Assembly (NCBI GenBank): GCA_947478865.1
Contig: CANJXF010000004.1
Location: 1-64,000, forward strand
Direction of reading: 5' to 3'
Source: Verrucomicrobiales bacterium
GTDB taxonomy: Bacteria > Verrucomicrobiota > Verrucomicrobiia > Limisphaerales > CANJXF01
DNA length: 64,000 bases
A program made the position numbers and the translations under genes. Every line of letters starts with the position of its first letter. Position 1 is the stretch's first letter. Of this stretch, positions 17,438-26,697 are shown piece after piece. Under the pieces are notes generated by a model. That model was not told the DNA's origin, did no database searches, and saw only the letters and a list, made by a program, of their open reading frames with translations.

Positions 17438-18343
17438 TTATTTCCTCGCTTGAAATCCTTTGGCCAACGATTTGACCAGAAAATCCATCCAGTCGATGTA
17501 GCCCTTCGTGTCCTTCATGCTGCCCGGAAAGGAGGGGAAATCCAGCACCACCGCTTCAGCGTGACTCGCGACCGCTTCAGCCGTCTTCCGATTCTGGTAG
17601 GGCTGCACAATAATCACTTTGATCTGCCCGCTTTTCATTTTCGTAATCACTTCGGCCAGATGGGATGGCGAAGGGGGAATCCCGGGTTTAGGTTCGAGAA
17701 AGATATCCATTTTCAAATCAAAACGTTTAGCGAAATACGGCCATGAGTTGTGGTAGCTCACCACATCTTTGCCTTGGTCGGGCGCGAGCAGTTTTTGCCA
17801 CTCAGCCATTTTCGCATCGAAACGGTCGTTGAATTTTTTCAAATTCGCATTGAAGTAATCGCACGACTTCGGGTCGAGTTGGCAAAATGATTTTGCAATG
17901 TGTGCCGCCACGATTTTTCCATTCAACGGGTCGGTCATGAAATGCGGGTTTCCCGCCGCGTGAATATCTCCTTTGGACCGATCAAGGGTGGTGGGAACTT
18001 CCAAAAGTGCAATGCCTTCCGCGCAGGAAACCCGCCCGGGCTTGCCACTTTCGAGTTTCGCGTTACGCGATCCTTCAATCAAAGGCGGCAACCAGCCGAC
18101 TTCCAGTTCCGCCCCGCCTTCGATCAAGGCATCGGCATGATTGAGTTTCACGATGAAGCTCGGCTTGGCGTCCACGAAATGAGGATCTTCGGTCGGCTTG
18201 GACAGCGTGGTGAGATCGATTTTTTCACCGCCAATTTCCTGGGCGATGGAACCGAAGTCCGTGGTGGTGGCGACGACATTAAGTTTGGCGAAACCGGCGA
18301 ACGGAACGAACGCGAATAGGATGATTAATTTGAAAAGTTTCAT
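17438..18343 (-). CDS. Periplasmic zinc-type metal-binding protein (ZnuA/TroA family)
   Basis: A 301-residue cluster-9 solute-binding protein with signal peptide MKLFKLIILFAFVPFAGFA. Candidate metal ligands are the His in EDPHFVDAKPS, the His in AGNPHFMTDP, the His in VVSYHNSWPYFAKRF, and a C-terminal acid near AVVLDFPSF. The family-typical EPKPGIPPSPSHL segment is present. It lacks the long His-rich loop found in many ZnuA proteins. Two extra cysteines (SFCQLDPKSCDYF) could form a disulfide. It sits between the porin (37 bp) and the permease (25 bp), so it is very probably the binding subunit of the same uptake system. Confidence 0.92.
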   Translation of the reverse strand: MKLFKLIILFAFVPFAGFAKLNVVATTTDFGSIAQEIGGEKIDLTTLSKPTEDPHFVDAKPSFIVKLNHADALIEGGAELEVGWLPPLIEGSRNAKLESGKPGRVSCAEGIALLEVPTTLDRSKGDIHAAGNPHFMTDPLNGKIVAAHIAKSFCQLDPKSCDYFNANLKKFNDRFDAKMAEWQKLLAPDQGKDVVSYHNSWPYFAKRFDLKMDIFLEPKPGIPPSPSHLAEVITKMKSGQIKVIIVQPYQNRKTAEAVASHAEAVVLDFPSFPGSMKDTKGYIDWMDFLVKSLAKGFQARK

Positions 18344-18380
18344 AAGATTTTTAGGTTGAAATCAGTTTGAGGAAAATTAG

Positions 18381-19889
18381 TTAAAATTTGTGCGCGCCAT
18401 GAGCGCCGAGCAGGAATTCGAGTTGAATCCAGACGGAATGCTCGGTGCCAAACTTTTCGCCGTGATCATGATTATATTGCAGGCTAACCTTCGAAAATTC
18501 GCTTGGAAAAAAAGTCAGCACCGGGGAAATACGATAACGCTCGCCGCGAAAAGCATCACTGGAATCGAACTGGCCTGAGTTTCCGCTGGCGTAGTCGCCG
18601 CGAATGCCTGTGACCCACCGCGGCTTGAATCCCCACAAAACCTGGGAAAAAGCGCCCCAATCTCTGAGGTTTTCCGATTGAACGGGCTCCATCAAATCGG
18701 CTCCACTTCCCGCGCCGAAACGACGGTAAATTCCTTCGGTCTGCCAGGAGACAAATGGAAAACCTTCCGTCGCGTTGGCTGGTTTCCATTTCCAATAAAC
18801 GTCGGCGCCGTAGATTTCCGTGCGGCTATGAAGACCAGTGTCGTTTGGACCAAATGCGCCGGAGAGCCCGCCGACCAAGGTTTGCGTATCGGTGACTTCA
18901 AAAGAGGAGGCTAGGCGCGGCGTGAAAAGCAAATCCTGCGGCCCGCGCAAATTACGATCAATCGTGGCGCGGCCAGCAAATCGATTCACACCAGTGCCGT
19001 CATCCTCACCCACATTGCGGAAGCTATGTGCCGTGCCGCCCTGCCCGTCGAAAATCCCGAGCGACAACTCAGTGAAAAACGGTGTCGGCGCGAGCCAGGA
19101 AAGTTGCGTTCCGATATTCCGCAAACCATCCGGCCCAAACGCGCGCGTCGAGATGATCGGCGCATCAACAAACGCCCATTGATGCGGATGTTGAGGATTG
19201 TTTCGCCCAAACGCCGAGAAAAATTGTCCGGCCTTCAATTGCAAATTCGCGGGCAGCGAAGTGGATTGCAGATATGTTTCCTCCAGTTCGATGTCGGTTT
19301 CGTTATTGTTATCCAACTTCAAGACGATATTCGCGAAACCTTTGAAATAAGGATCGACCGCACCGTCGAGCGCGATTTCCGCGTTGCGCAACGAGAACCC
19401 GCGCTTTTGCGGATCATGATCGCCGAGTTGCAATTGCGCCGAAGGATCCGACTCCGTGGACCAACCGGCATCCATCAGCGCATCAAAACTGATGTTCATG
19501 TAAGCCGAACCAGCGCGCGCGATGGTCAACGGCTGCGATGCCGACCATGGCGCCGACAAGGGTGAACTTTGCGTGGCCGATTTCGAGGCCGCATTCGTTG
19601 TCGAATCTTTGGCAAGTTCTGTCGCCAACTCTGCTTCGAGCTTTTTCTGTTCCTCAGTTTTTACGGGCGCAACCGCAATGGGCGGCAATTGCGTTCTGGT
19701 CAACTCATCCAATTTTTTCGTCAGTGCCTCGATTTGTTGCTGCTGGGCGCGAGTGACTTTGTCGAAATTTTCCTGCATCTGCTGCAATTGCTTCTTGAAC
19801 TGCCCTACTTCATTTGTCTCCTGGGCCTGAAGCGTCATTGCGCTCAGGCAAAGGGCAGAAGACCACCCTATTATTTTAAGAATCTTCAT
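18381..19889 (-). CDS. Outer-membrane porin with N-terminal coiled coil
   Basis: The start is set at the ATG at 19889, which gives signal peptide MKILKIIGWSSALCLSAMTL (cleavage at LQAQE) and has GGAG 8-11 bases upstream. A short coiled coil (QFKKQLQQMQENFDKVTRAQ) follows and could tether the protein to peptidoglycan. The rest is a beta barrel: alternating strands such as RNAEIALDGAVDPYFKGFANIVLKL and QLKAGQFFSAFGRNNPQHPHQW, ending in VWIQLEFLLGAHGAHKF. The pattern is that of phosphate-selective-porin-like or zinc-operon barrels. Its place directly before the metal-binding protein suggests it admits metal or metal chelates across the outer membrane. Confidence 0.85.
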   Translation of the reverse strand: MKILKIIGWSSALCLSAMTLQAQETNEVGQFKKQLQQMQENFDKVTRAQQQQIEALTKKLDELTRTQLPPIAVAPVKTEEQKKLEAELATELAKDSTTNAASKSATQSSPLSAPWSASQPLTIARAGSAYMNISFDALMDAGWSTESDPSAQLQLGDHDPQKRGFSLRNAEIALDGAVDPYFKGFANIVLKLDNNNETDIELEETYLQSTSLPANLQLKAGQFFSAFGRNNPQHPHQWAFVDAPIISTRAFGPDGLRNIGTQLSWLAPTPFFTELSLGIFDGQGGTAHSFRNVGEDDGTGVNRFAGRATIDRNLRGPQDLLFTPRLASSFEVTDTQTLVGGLSGAFGPNDTGLHSRTEIYGADVYWKWKPANATEGFPFVSWQTEGIYRRFGAGSGADLMEPVQSENLRDWGAFSQVLWGFKPRWVTGIRGDYASGNSGQFDSSDAFRGERYRISPVLTFFPSEFSKVSLQYNHDHGEKFGTEHSVWIQLEFLLGAHGAHKF

Positions 19890-19979
19890 AAACTTCTCCA
19901 AGTTAACTGCCTCGAATTTGCGCATTGCCGCGCTCAAAAATTAAACCGAACGGGAAACAAAATCCGCCAGAAGGCGGTT

Positions 19980-20354
19980 TTAAACCATAGGAGAAGGAAT
20001 GGAAGGTGGCGCGCGGGAAGCCGAAAAACGGTAATCGGCGGCAGAAGGATCCGAAAAATTAGCTACTTCTATGAAAACAGGCACACCAAAGTTTAAATCA
20101 ACGATGGCTGTATTTGGGTCACTCGAGAGAAGCTGATGTTGTTGAAAAAAGGTGATCGCACAGTGATGCGAAGCTTGCGAGGCGTCCTGGTGTAACTGCT
20201 CGTGAAGCGCGGGATTAACCGCGAGCAACAGCGAAGAAAACAACGTGACCGTCAGCAAGATGGCCAGAGCCAATTTACCCCACTGCGCAGGTCGAAAAGA
20301 TTTTCGTTCCAATTGCAAGTAATTCGAGGCTAGTGATGCCAAAAAAAAATTCAA
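19980..20354 (-). CDS. Small membrane protein with His/Cys cluster heading the metal-uptake operon
   Basis: A 124-residue protein with one strong hydrophobic segment (WGKLALAILLTVTLFSSLLLAV). It is followed at once by a putative metal-binding stretch, HEQLHQDASQASHHCA, then a low-complexity Ser/Pro tail. I do not recognise a named family; it loosely resembles small DUF2946-type proteins that accompany copper or zinc genes. It is the first gene of the run small protein, porin, binding protein, permease, and its start is 130 bp from the divergent purH start. The combination suggests an exported or membrane-anchored metal chaperone or sensor, which is inference. Confidence 0.65.
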   Translation of the reverse strand: MNFFLASLASNYLQLERKSFRPAQWGKLALAILLTVTLFSSLLLAVNPALHEQLHQDASQASHHCAITFFQQHQLLSSDPNTAIVDLNFGVPVFIEVANFSDPSAADYRFSASRAPPSIPSPMV

Positions 20355-20484
20355 GAGCTGAATTAATCCGTGAGCCTAAAGTGAGCGCCCAGACGGCTAA
20401 ATTTTTTTGGCAGGGCAAGATATTATTTAGGTGGGAGGCGATTTGCCAATTGACGCTGTTTCTTTCTCCGATGATTTTAGCGGC

Positions 20485-22041
20485 GTGAAAATTCAGCGCG
20501 CCCTTATTTCTGTTTTCGATAAAACCGGCTTGTTTGCGTTCGCCCAGATTTTGCGGGAGGCGGGCGTAGAAATTATTTCCACAGGCGGCACCGCGAAGGC
20601 GTTGCGCGAACAGGGAATTACCGTCAGCGACTTGAGCGCTTACACCGGCTTTCCAGAAATGCTGGATGGCCGAGTGAAAACCTTGCATCCGAAAATCCAC
20701 GGAGGACTGCTCTATGTTCGTGGCAATGCCGAACACGAGGCTGCGGCCAAAAAGCACGAAATTAAGCCCATCGATCTGGTGGTCGTAAACCTTTATCCCT
20801 TCGAGCAGACCGTGGCTAAGGCAGATGTTACATTGACTGAGGCCATTGAAAACATCGACATCGGCGGCCCATCAATGCTCCGCAGCGCAGCGAAAAATCA
20901 TGAATCAGTTACGGTGCTGATCGACCCGCTCGACTACGCGACGGTCGCCGACCAAATTGTCGCACAGGGCAATACCACCACTGAATTGCGCCAGAAACTG
21001 GCCGCCAAAGTTTTCGCGCGCACCTCGAATTACGACGGTGCCATCGCCAGCTTCTTAGAGAAACGCCTAGGCAAATCGAGCACGGAACCGAACACGTTGC
21101 CCGACGTTTTGAGGATCAATGCTGGCCAGGCGCAACCGCTTCGCTACGGAGAGAATCCTCACCAGCGCGCCGCGCTTTACGGTGATTTCTCCAAATACTT
21201 TCAGCAGCTCCACGGGAAAGAATTATCTTACAACAACATTCTTGATCTCACGGCCGCAGCGAGTTTGATCGGCGAGTTCGCTGGAGAATCACCCTCGCTC
21301 GCCATTTTGAAACACACCAATCCGTGCGGGGTCGGCCGGGGCAAGACTTTACGAGAGGCATGGGAGAAAGCGTTCGCAACAGATAAACAGGCGCCGTTCG
21401 GTGGAATTATTGCAACGAACCAAGTGCTGGATTTGGCTTGTGCGGAAGCGATCTCGGAGATTTTTAGCGAAGTGATTGTCGCACCGGATTTTGCGCCGGA
21501 TGCCCTGCTCCTGCTGCAAAAGAAGAAGAATTTGCGACTCATAAAACTTTTGCGCAATCCATCCCAAACCGGCGATCTGGATATTCGGAGCGTGACTGCA
21601 AACTCAATTCTAGTCCAGGAACGTGACCTGAAAACGGTGGCGGTAACCGACTTGAAAATTGTGACGAAACGGCAGCCGACTGAGGCTGAGTTGAACGCAA
21701 TGCTATTCGGCTGGCGAGTCGTGAAGCACCTGAAGTCCAACGCGATTGTTTATGCTTCGAGCGATTCGACCTTAGGCGTCGGCGCGGGGCAAATGAGCCG
21801 AGTCGATTCCAGCCGCATTGCGGTATGGAAAGCTGGCGAGGCAGGATTGCCGTTGACCGGCAGTGTGGTTTGCAGCGACGCGTTTTTCCCGTTCGCCGAT
21901 GGTTTGATTGCCGCAGCCAATGCCGGGGCGACCGCAGCCATTCAGCCTGGAGGTTCCGTTCGAGACAATGAAGTCATCGCTGCAGCGGACGAGCGAAACA
22001 TGGCGATGGCGTTTACCGGAGTGCGCCACTTTCGTCATTAA
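20485..22041 (+). CDS. purH: Bifunctional AICAR transformylase / IMP cyclohydrolase
   Basis: This enzyme performs the last two steps of IMP synthesis in the cytoplasm. The GTG at 20485 is chosen because purH proteins start at [15 protein letters not shown]; an in-frame GTG at 20431 would add 18 residues. The N-terminal MGS-like cyclohydrolase domain includes [12 protein letters not shown] and [16 protein letters not shown]. The C-terminal transformylase includes [35 protein letters not shown], and the ending [11 protein letters not shown]. At 518 residues it has normal length. The stop overlaps the stop of the convergent FHA gene by 4 bases. No other purine gene is present in the window. Confidence 0.97.
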   Translation: MKIQRALISVFDKTGLFAFAQILREAGVEIISTGGTAKALREQGITVSDLSAYTGFPEMLDGRVKTLHPKIHGGLLYVRGNAEHEAAAKKHEIKPIDLVVVNLYPFEQTVAKADVTLTEAIENIDIGGPSMLRSAAKNHESVTVLIDPLDYATVADQIVAQGNTTTELRQKLAAKVFARTSNYDGAIASFLEKRLGKSSTEPNTLPDVLRINAGQAQPLRYGENPHQRAALYGDFSKYFQQLHGKELSYNNILDLTAAASLIGEFAGESPSLAILKHTNPCGVGRGKTLREAWEKAFATDKQAPFGGIIATNQVLDLACAEAISEIFSEVIVAPDFAPDALLLLQKKKNLRLIKLLRNPSQTGDLDIRSVTANSILVQERDLKTVAVTDLKIVTKRQPTEAELNAMLFGWRVVKHLKSNAIVYASSDSTLGVGAGQMSRVDSSRIAVWKAGEAGLPLTGSVVCSDAFFPFADGLIAAANAGATAAIQPGGSVRDNEVIAAADERNMAMAFTGVRHFRH

Positions 22042-22427
22042 CGAAGCAGTTTATAGATAAGAGCAATCTGGCCAAAGCATAGCGCCACTAAGGCTGACCA
22101 AGTCAGGAATTCCCGCACGGCTAGCCCTTTTTGCTTTGTGGCGCTGAGCCCAAAAAGAATTTTTGTGGTGCCGATTTCGATGGTTTCGCCGTTGCGCAGA
22201 AGGGCTTTTTGGACAGGTTTCCCTTCTATAACCACGGCTGTGTCAGCGTTCGCCATTAGCTGAAATCCTCCCGACAAAGCCAGATTGATTTGAAAATGCT
22301 GATCCCAAACACCTGGATCGGTGATCTGTAAATCGCAGGTGGAATTGCGGCCCACAGAAAAAGGAAAACGGCGGGCAACCACTTCGGTTCCCGCCGTGCT
22401 TCCAGAAAGAATCTTAAGCTGAATCAT
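22038..22427 (-). CDS. FHA-domain protein with C-terminal membrane helix
   Basis: The start at 22427 overlaps the stop of the upstream export gene (TAATG), which points to translational coupling. Residues 1-95 form an FHA domain: [15 protein letters not shown] contains the GR and S/N phospho-peptide-contact residues, followed by WDQHFQINL in place of the usual SxxH. The C-terminal 30 residues are a single membrane helix ([22 protein letters not shown]). FHA domains bind phosphothreonine peptides. Being the last gene of an exopolysaccharide operon that includes a tyrosine kinase, it may dock a phosphorylated partner at the inner membrane; that is inference. Its stop overlaps the purH stop. Confidence 0.85.
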   Translation of the reverse strand: MIQLKILSGSTAGTEVVARRFPFSVGRNSTCDLQITDPGVWDQHFQINLALSGGFQLMANADTAVVIEGKPVQKALLRNGETIEIGTTKILFGLSATKQKGLAVREFLTWSALVALCFGQIALIYKLLR

Positions 22428-23065
22428 TAAAACCAACGCTGCGGCACATGAATGTAATCGCCGGGATAAACCGGCAGATCCAAGCTCGGATCGGTCAACG
22501 CTTTATTACAATCAATAATAAATGTCTTTCCGTTTGCGCGAGTGAGGCGAACTTTTTTCCGATTGGCGTATTCCGTAAAATCACCTGCAGATTGAATCGC
22601 TTTGATGACGGTTGTTCCGCCAACATAGGCATCACGTTTTGGCATTTTGACGGCACCGCCGACTGAATAAAACCGATCAGGCGCAGTAACGGTGACGTTC
22701 ATCGAAACATAAAAACGCCTAAACGCTTTCTGAAGCTCGTTTTGCAAATCGCCTGTCGTCCGCCCAGCTGCCTGGACAGAACCAATCAATGGAAGGGTAA
22801 TGGTTCCGTCTTCTTTGATTTGTTCCTCTTGAGGCGGCAACTGGGTTGAGGACGAACTGACATTTGAAAACGCTACCCGAATCGTGTCTTGAACCCGAAG
22901 CTTGTCAGCAGGTTCCACGGTTTTGGGAGATTCCTTGCTGGCGATACTTGGAATTGGATATGCCTTTTCCGTAGCTTTATCTGTCGCACAACCGACCAAC
23001 CAGAGGGCCGAGAAAGCCATCACAGAGATCCACAGACAAGAATTAAAAAATCTCCGAATGTTCAT
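22427..23065 (-). CDS. Wza-like polysaccharide export lipoprotein
   Basis: Start at 23065 gives the lipoprotein leader MNIRRFFNSCLWISVMAFSA with lipobox LVGC. The frame is also open to an ATG at 23110, which overlaps the BY-kinase stop by 8 bases and has AAGGCGG upstream, so a 15-residue longer N-terminus is possible. The Poly_export domain spans LRVQDTIRVAFSN to YVSMNVTVTAPDRFYSVGG, followed by an SLBB-type domain (VGGTTVIKAIQSAGDFTEYAN, VYPGDYIHVPQRWF). In the family it forms the outer-membrane export channel that works with a BY-kinase/co-polymerase, here encoded immediately upstream. Confidence 0.93.
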   Translation of the reverse strand: MNIRRFFNSCLWISVMAFSALWLVGCATDKATEKAYPIPSIASKESPKTVEPADKLRVQDTIRVAFSNVSSSSTQLPPQEEQIKEDGTITLPLIGSVQAAGRTTGDLQNELQKAFRRFYVSMNVTVTAPDRFYSVGGAVKMPKRDAYVGGTTVIKAIQSAGDFTEYANRKKVRLTRANGKTFIIDCNKALTDPSLDLPVYPGDYIHVPQRWF

Positions 23066-23102
23066 ATTTCTATTCAGATGCGAGTCTTTCCGTTTTGAAT
23101 GA

Positions 23103-25241
23103 TTAAGCATTTGTTTTTTCCGCCTTTTTCGAAGGCTTGCTATTTATGACATCTGACTCGTCATTCTGTTTGGAATATTCGTAATAACCGCTGTAATAAT
23201 AGTAGTTTTCGTCCTGACTCATGTTGATGTTGTTCAGAACAATCCCAACAAGGTTTCCGCCAACTTTCTGAATCATCTGCTTGGCCCGCAAGGTCATCGG
23301 CTGAGGATAACGACGGTATTGGACAACTTGAAGAACCATGTCCATTTCGCTGGCCAAAATTGAAGCGTCGCTCACACCAAGCAGCGGCGGAGAATCGAAA
23401 AAGACGAAATCATAACGGCTTTTCAGTTCACGAATGAGTTCCTTCATTTTCGCCGAGCTCAAAATACCCATTGAACTACTCGGCAATTTACCGCTAGGCA
23501 AAAAGTCCAAAGTTTGAAGCGACGTGGTCTGGATGACTTCTTCGAGTGTGTTCTGTTTCAGCAAATAGTTAGTCAACCCGATTGAATTGGAAACTTTCAA
23601 TACTTTATGAATGCTAGGGCGGCGAAGATCCGAATCAACCACCAGACAGCGATTGCCATTTTGAGCAAACACCGTTGCCAGATTCAAAAGCGTGGTTGAT
23701 TTACCTTCTCCAGCACCGCCGCTTAACACGGAAATCGTGTTTAATTTCTCCTCCTTGCGTGTGAAGAGAACGTTCGTCCGCAAAACTCGATAGGCTTCTG
23801 CATGAGGGGTGTCTGGACCTTCTTCCAGCAGGCTGCCGACATTTTGAGGAATTACACCCAAGACTGGTGCTTGCAAAGCGCGCTCTACATCGTCAATTGT
23901 CTTCACGCTGGTATCGAGGTATTCAATGAAGAAAGCCAGACCAACACCAACAATCAATCCAACAATGACACCCAAACCAATGTTCAGCGGCTTGTTGGGT
24001 TTGATCGGATTAGGACTCATCTTAGCCTCATCGGTGACTGTCACGATAGACCCAAGGGGCAACTCCGTCTCAATCGCCTCAGAAGCGATTCTCAAATTGA
24101 TGGCTTCTTTCACCCGTTGAAGGTTTTCCAGTTCTCTTTTTGCGTCGAAATAGGAACGAAATTTTTCACCAGTCGATTTCATCTCGTCACGCGCAGTTCG
24201 GACTTGAGCCTCAATTTCCGTGAGGCGCGCTTTCGATCGTTCCGCGTTGGTTTTTAAGCCGATCAGAATTCCGTCAATCTTTTCGTCGAGCTGACTCTGC
24301 ACTTTTTCGACCAGTGCTTGCGCCTTTTTCACCTCAAGATGCTCTGGGGTCAACTCCTTAAGCAAGGCAATCAGTCTCTGCTGACCAGACGCTAACTGGT
24401 CTGAAAAAGTCGCAAGTTGCGGCTCAAACGGATACATGGTCGAAAGGGAGCTTCTGAGTTCCTCGCGCGAATGTTTGATAATTCCGTCTAAAAGGGTTTG
24501 GTCGTCAGTGTATTTTTGTGAAGCCGCGAGGCGGTTTTGTTCCAGAGTTCGAACAGTATCAATATTCAAAAGCGATGTGTTTTGGCTTGAGCTGTCAAGA
24601 TCAGGAATATCGTTAGTGCGACGCAAGTCATTAACAATTCGCTGCGCGCTCGTGATGCGCCCTTCTTGTTCTTGAAGATTTTTACGGAGAGCGTCAATCC
24701 CTTCTCCGCGAGCGTTTTTACGTGTGTTCACACGGCTCTCGCGATAAACATCGGCGATTTTATTCGCAATCTCCGACGCTTCAGCCATGTCTTCGCTGTA
24801 GACCCAAATTTCGATGAGGCTCGTGTTACGCGATTGGTTGACCTTGATTTGGCGCTTCAAAAGCGCATAAGCCTGCTCGGTTTTAAGCTTCCCAGGAAGC
24901 CCCATGCGGGTTGACCACTTTTCATTCAGATCAAGCTGCTTGATCACGTCGTTTAATACCGAGGAGGACTGGATCACTTCAAATTCAGTTCCAAGCCAAA
25001 ATGGATCGAACGGAGTGTACGACGGTGCTTTTTCGATTCCAGATACCACTGGATTATCCTTTTCAACTTTAATACGTGCCATGCTTGCATAAGTTTTCGG
25101 GAGCATGAAGGTCACGGCAGTCGTGGTAATGACGACAAGCAAAAACACCAGCAATATCACGGTTTTGCGCAGGCGAATGATCCGCCAATAGTCCAAAAAA
25201 TGAAGTTTCAGCTCCGGAGACTCAGGTATTTTAGTATCCAT
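23103..25241 (-). CDS. Wzc-type polysaccharide co-polymerase / tyrosine autokinase
   Basis: A 712-residue inner-membrane protein that controls polysaccharide chain length and export by autophosphorylation. Membrane helices lie at about 28-47 and 419-440, flanking a periplasmic Wzz-type coiled-coil region. The cytoplasmic BY-kinase has Walker A GGAGEGKST at 508-516, Walker A' VVDSD at 534-538, and Walker B FVFFDSPP at 612-619. The C-terminal tyrosine cluster spans 680-689 with seven tyrosines, the usual autophosphorylation tail. The gene is preceded by a terminator-like hairpin only 12 nt before its ATG, and is followed by the Wza-like and FHA genes with overlapping ends. Confidence 0.96.
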   Translation of the reverse strand: MDTKIPESPELKLHFLDYWRIIRLRKTVILLVFLLVVITTTAVTFMLPKTYASMARIKVEKDNPVVSGIEKAPSYTPFDPFWLGTEFEVIQSSSVLNDVIKQLDLNEKWSTRMGLPGKLKTEQAYALLKRQIKVNQSRNTSLIEIWVYSEDMAEASEIANKIADVYRESRVNTRKNARGEGIDALRKNLQEQEGRITSAQRIVNDLRRTNDIPDLDSSSQNTSLLNIDTVRTLEQNRLAASQKYTDDQTLLDGIIKHSREELRSSLSTMYPFEPQLATFSDQLASGQQRLIALLKELTPEHLEVKKAQALVEKVQSQLDEKIDGILIGLKTNAERSKARLTEIEAQVRTARDEMKSTGEKFRSYFDAKRELENLQRVKEAINLRIASEAIETELPLGSIVTVTDEAKMSPNPIKPNKPLNIGLGVIVGLIVGVGLAFFIEYLDTSVKTIDDVERALQAPVLGVIPQNVGSLLEEGPDTPHAEAYRVLRTNVLFTRKEEKLNTISVLSGGAGEGKSTTLLNLATVFAQNGNRCLVVDSDLRRPSIHKVLKVSNSIGLTNYLLKQNTLEEVIQTTSLQTLDFLPSGKLPSSSMGILSSAKMKELIRELKSRYDFVFFDSPPLLGVSDASILASEMDMVLQVVQYRRYPQPMTLRAKQMIQKVGGNLVGIVLNNINMSQDENYYYYSGYYEYSKQNDESDVINSKPSKKAEKTNA

Positions 25242-25253
25242 ACATCAAAAAAA

Positions 25254-25281
25254 TAAGAGGCTGACAATGTGCAGCCTCTTA
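25254..25281 (-). terminator. Intrinsic-terminator-like hairpin just before the BY-kinase start
   Basis: On the minus strand TAAGAGGCTG and CAGCCTCTTA form a perfect 10-bp stem with an 8-nt loop, immediately followed by seven T residues. The T run ends about five bases before the kinase ATG at 25241. It could end part of the transcription from the upstream outer-membrane gene, act as an attenuator, or occlude ribosome access to the kinase start. Confidence 0.8.
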
Positions 25282-25303
25282 CTGAAATATCAAATTTTTA
25301 TTT

Positions 25304-26581
25304 TTAGTAGGTCGCGCGGACGCCGAGGTAAACCCGATTGCGCGAATAGCTTCGTCCGGATTCAGAATCCAAACGATCAAAGTTGTAACCAGCTTCAGCT
25401 GAGAGATGCGGATTGAAATTGTAGGCGAAATTTATCCCAGGAAGAAAGTAATACTCGACATTGCCGTCCTCTGTTCCGCCTTGGAATTCACCGCGCTGAC
25501 CTTGAACCAGAAGGCTCCCGATTAGCTTCGAGGTAATCTTGTGACTAACGGAGGCATAAACAGCGGTAACTTGTTGATCCACGGTGATATCGTTCAACGT
25601 TTGAACGCTAAATACGTCGGTTCGAGCAAGCGTATGACTTAAACCAGCCTTAATGAAATTGCCAACGCCGTATTCATAGGTAAGATTTGCGTCTATGTAT
25701 GGACTGACATCGGTGTTATTTTGATTATAATAATCTGTATATTGTCCGCCGATGCGAGCTGAACCAGCCAGCTGCGCATTGAAACGATGATCGGCCCCAA
25801 CATAAACACGGTGCGAATGGCTATTGCGCTCTTCGCTGAAGATTTCATCGGGAGCGCCAGGATTAAGAGCCTCATTTCCCGTGAAATCAACGACGCCAAA
25901 CTGATAACCCAAAATTCCATCCGTATCTGGAAGCGCGCGCCAACGAAGATCTAGCGAGATTGCATGTTCGATGCGATCCAGCAATCCAGATCGACTCGCC
26001 TGACCAGGTTCGACGTCGTTACTATTCTTGTCCTGCTCATAATTGAAGAATGTATTCGCATAACCCAATTCAACGGCCAAAAGCTCAGTTGCCTGAGCCG
26101 AAAATTTGATTGTGCCTAAATTGCGCATGTTATCCCCTTGTGTCCTCAAAGGGGATGAAATGGCGCCACCGCCAGGGCTAAGCACTTCAGGCTCTTGAGC
26201 GACTACAAAAGAATCGTTGACCTCAACTTTATATCGCTCGCTAAATTTATGATCGAGCCGCCCGTCAAATTTGTGGTTTTGATCATACTTATTGTTGCGA
26301 CGGTCTTCAAAGTAGAGAAAAGAGTATTCGTAGCTTACACCGATAAAAGTCTGATCCAGCGGAAGATTCAGAGATGCAGAAGGCGTAAGTTGATAACCTA
26401 AGCTGGAGCGCTTTAGGTCACTAGACGAAGTGGTGTAATTGTCATCATAAAAACCACGCAACGCTGCAGAAACGCTCCAAGGTTTTGATGCTTCGATTGG
26501 CGAAAGTTCGACTGGAGAAGCTGCATGAATACCCGATGCGCCAATGGCAATTAATCCTGCGGACGTAAGGAATTTTTTCAT
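25304..26581 (-). CDS. Outer-membrane beta-barrel protein of the exopolysaccharide locus
   Basis: Start at 26581 gives signal peptide MKKFLTSAGLIAIGASGIHA. The mature 400 residues are alternating amphipathic strands without cysteines, for example SVSAALRGFYDDNYTTSS, TFIGVSYEYSFLYFEDRRNNKYD and FKAGLSHTLAR-like segments. They end in YSRNRVYLGVRATY, an outer-membrane sorting signature with terminal aromatic. Such barrels (BBP2/capsule-barrel type) are common next to Wzc/Wza genes in Verrucomicrobiota. A role in polysaccharide secretion or attachment is likely but not shown. A strong hairpin separates it from the kinase gene 62 bp downstream. Confidence 0.85.
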   Translation of the reverse strand: MKKFLTSAGLIAIGASGIHAASPVELSPIEASKPWSVSAALRGFYDDNYTTSSSDLKRSSLGYQLTPSASLNLPLDQTFIGVSYEYSFLYFEDRRNNKYDQNHKFDGRLDHKFSERYKVEVNDSFVVAQEPEVLSPGGGAISSPLRTQGDNMRNLGTIKFSAQATELLAVELGYANTFFNYEQDKNSNDVEPGQASRSGLLDRIEHAISLDLRWRALPDTDGILGYQFGVVDFTGNEALNPGAPDEIFSEERNSHSHRVYVGADHRFNAQLAGSARIGGQYTDYYNQNNTDVSPYIDANLTYEYGVGNFIKAGLSHTLARTDVFSVQTLNDITVDQQVTAVYASVSHKITSKLIGSLLVQGQRGEFQGGTEDGNVEYYFLPGINFAYNFNPHLSAEAGYNFDRLDSESGRSYSRNRVYLGVRATY

Positions 26582-26697
26582 AATTTCATTTTTCTGCAAG
26601 CAAGCAAATGCGCCACGACGCATTCACTTGTAAATTCAATTCGAGTTTTATGAATCGAACCGCCCCTTGTCAATTATTCTTTTCGGCTGTGCCTCAA

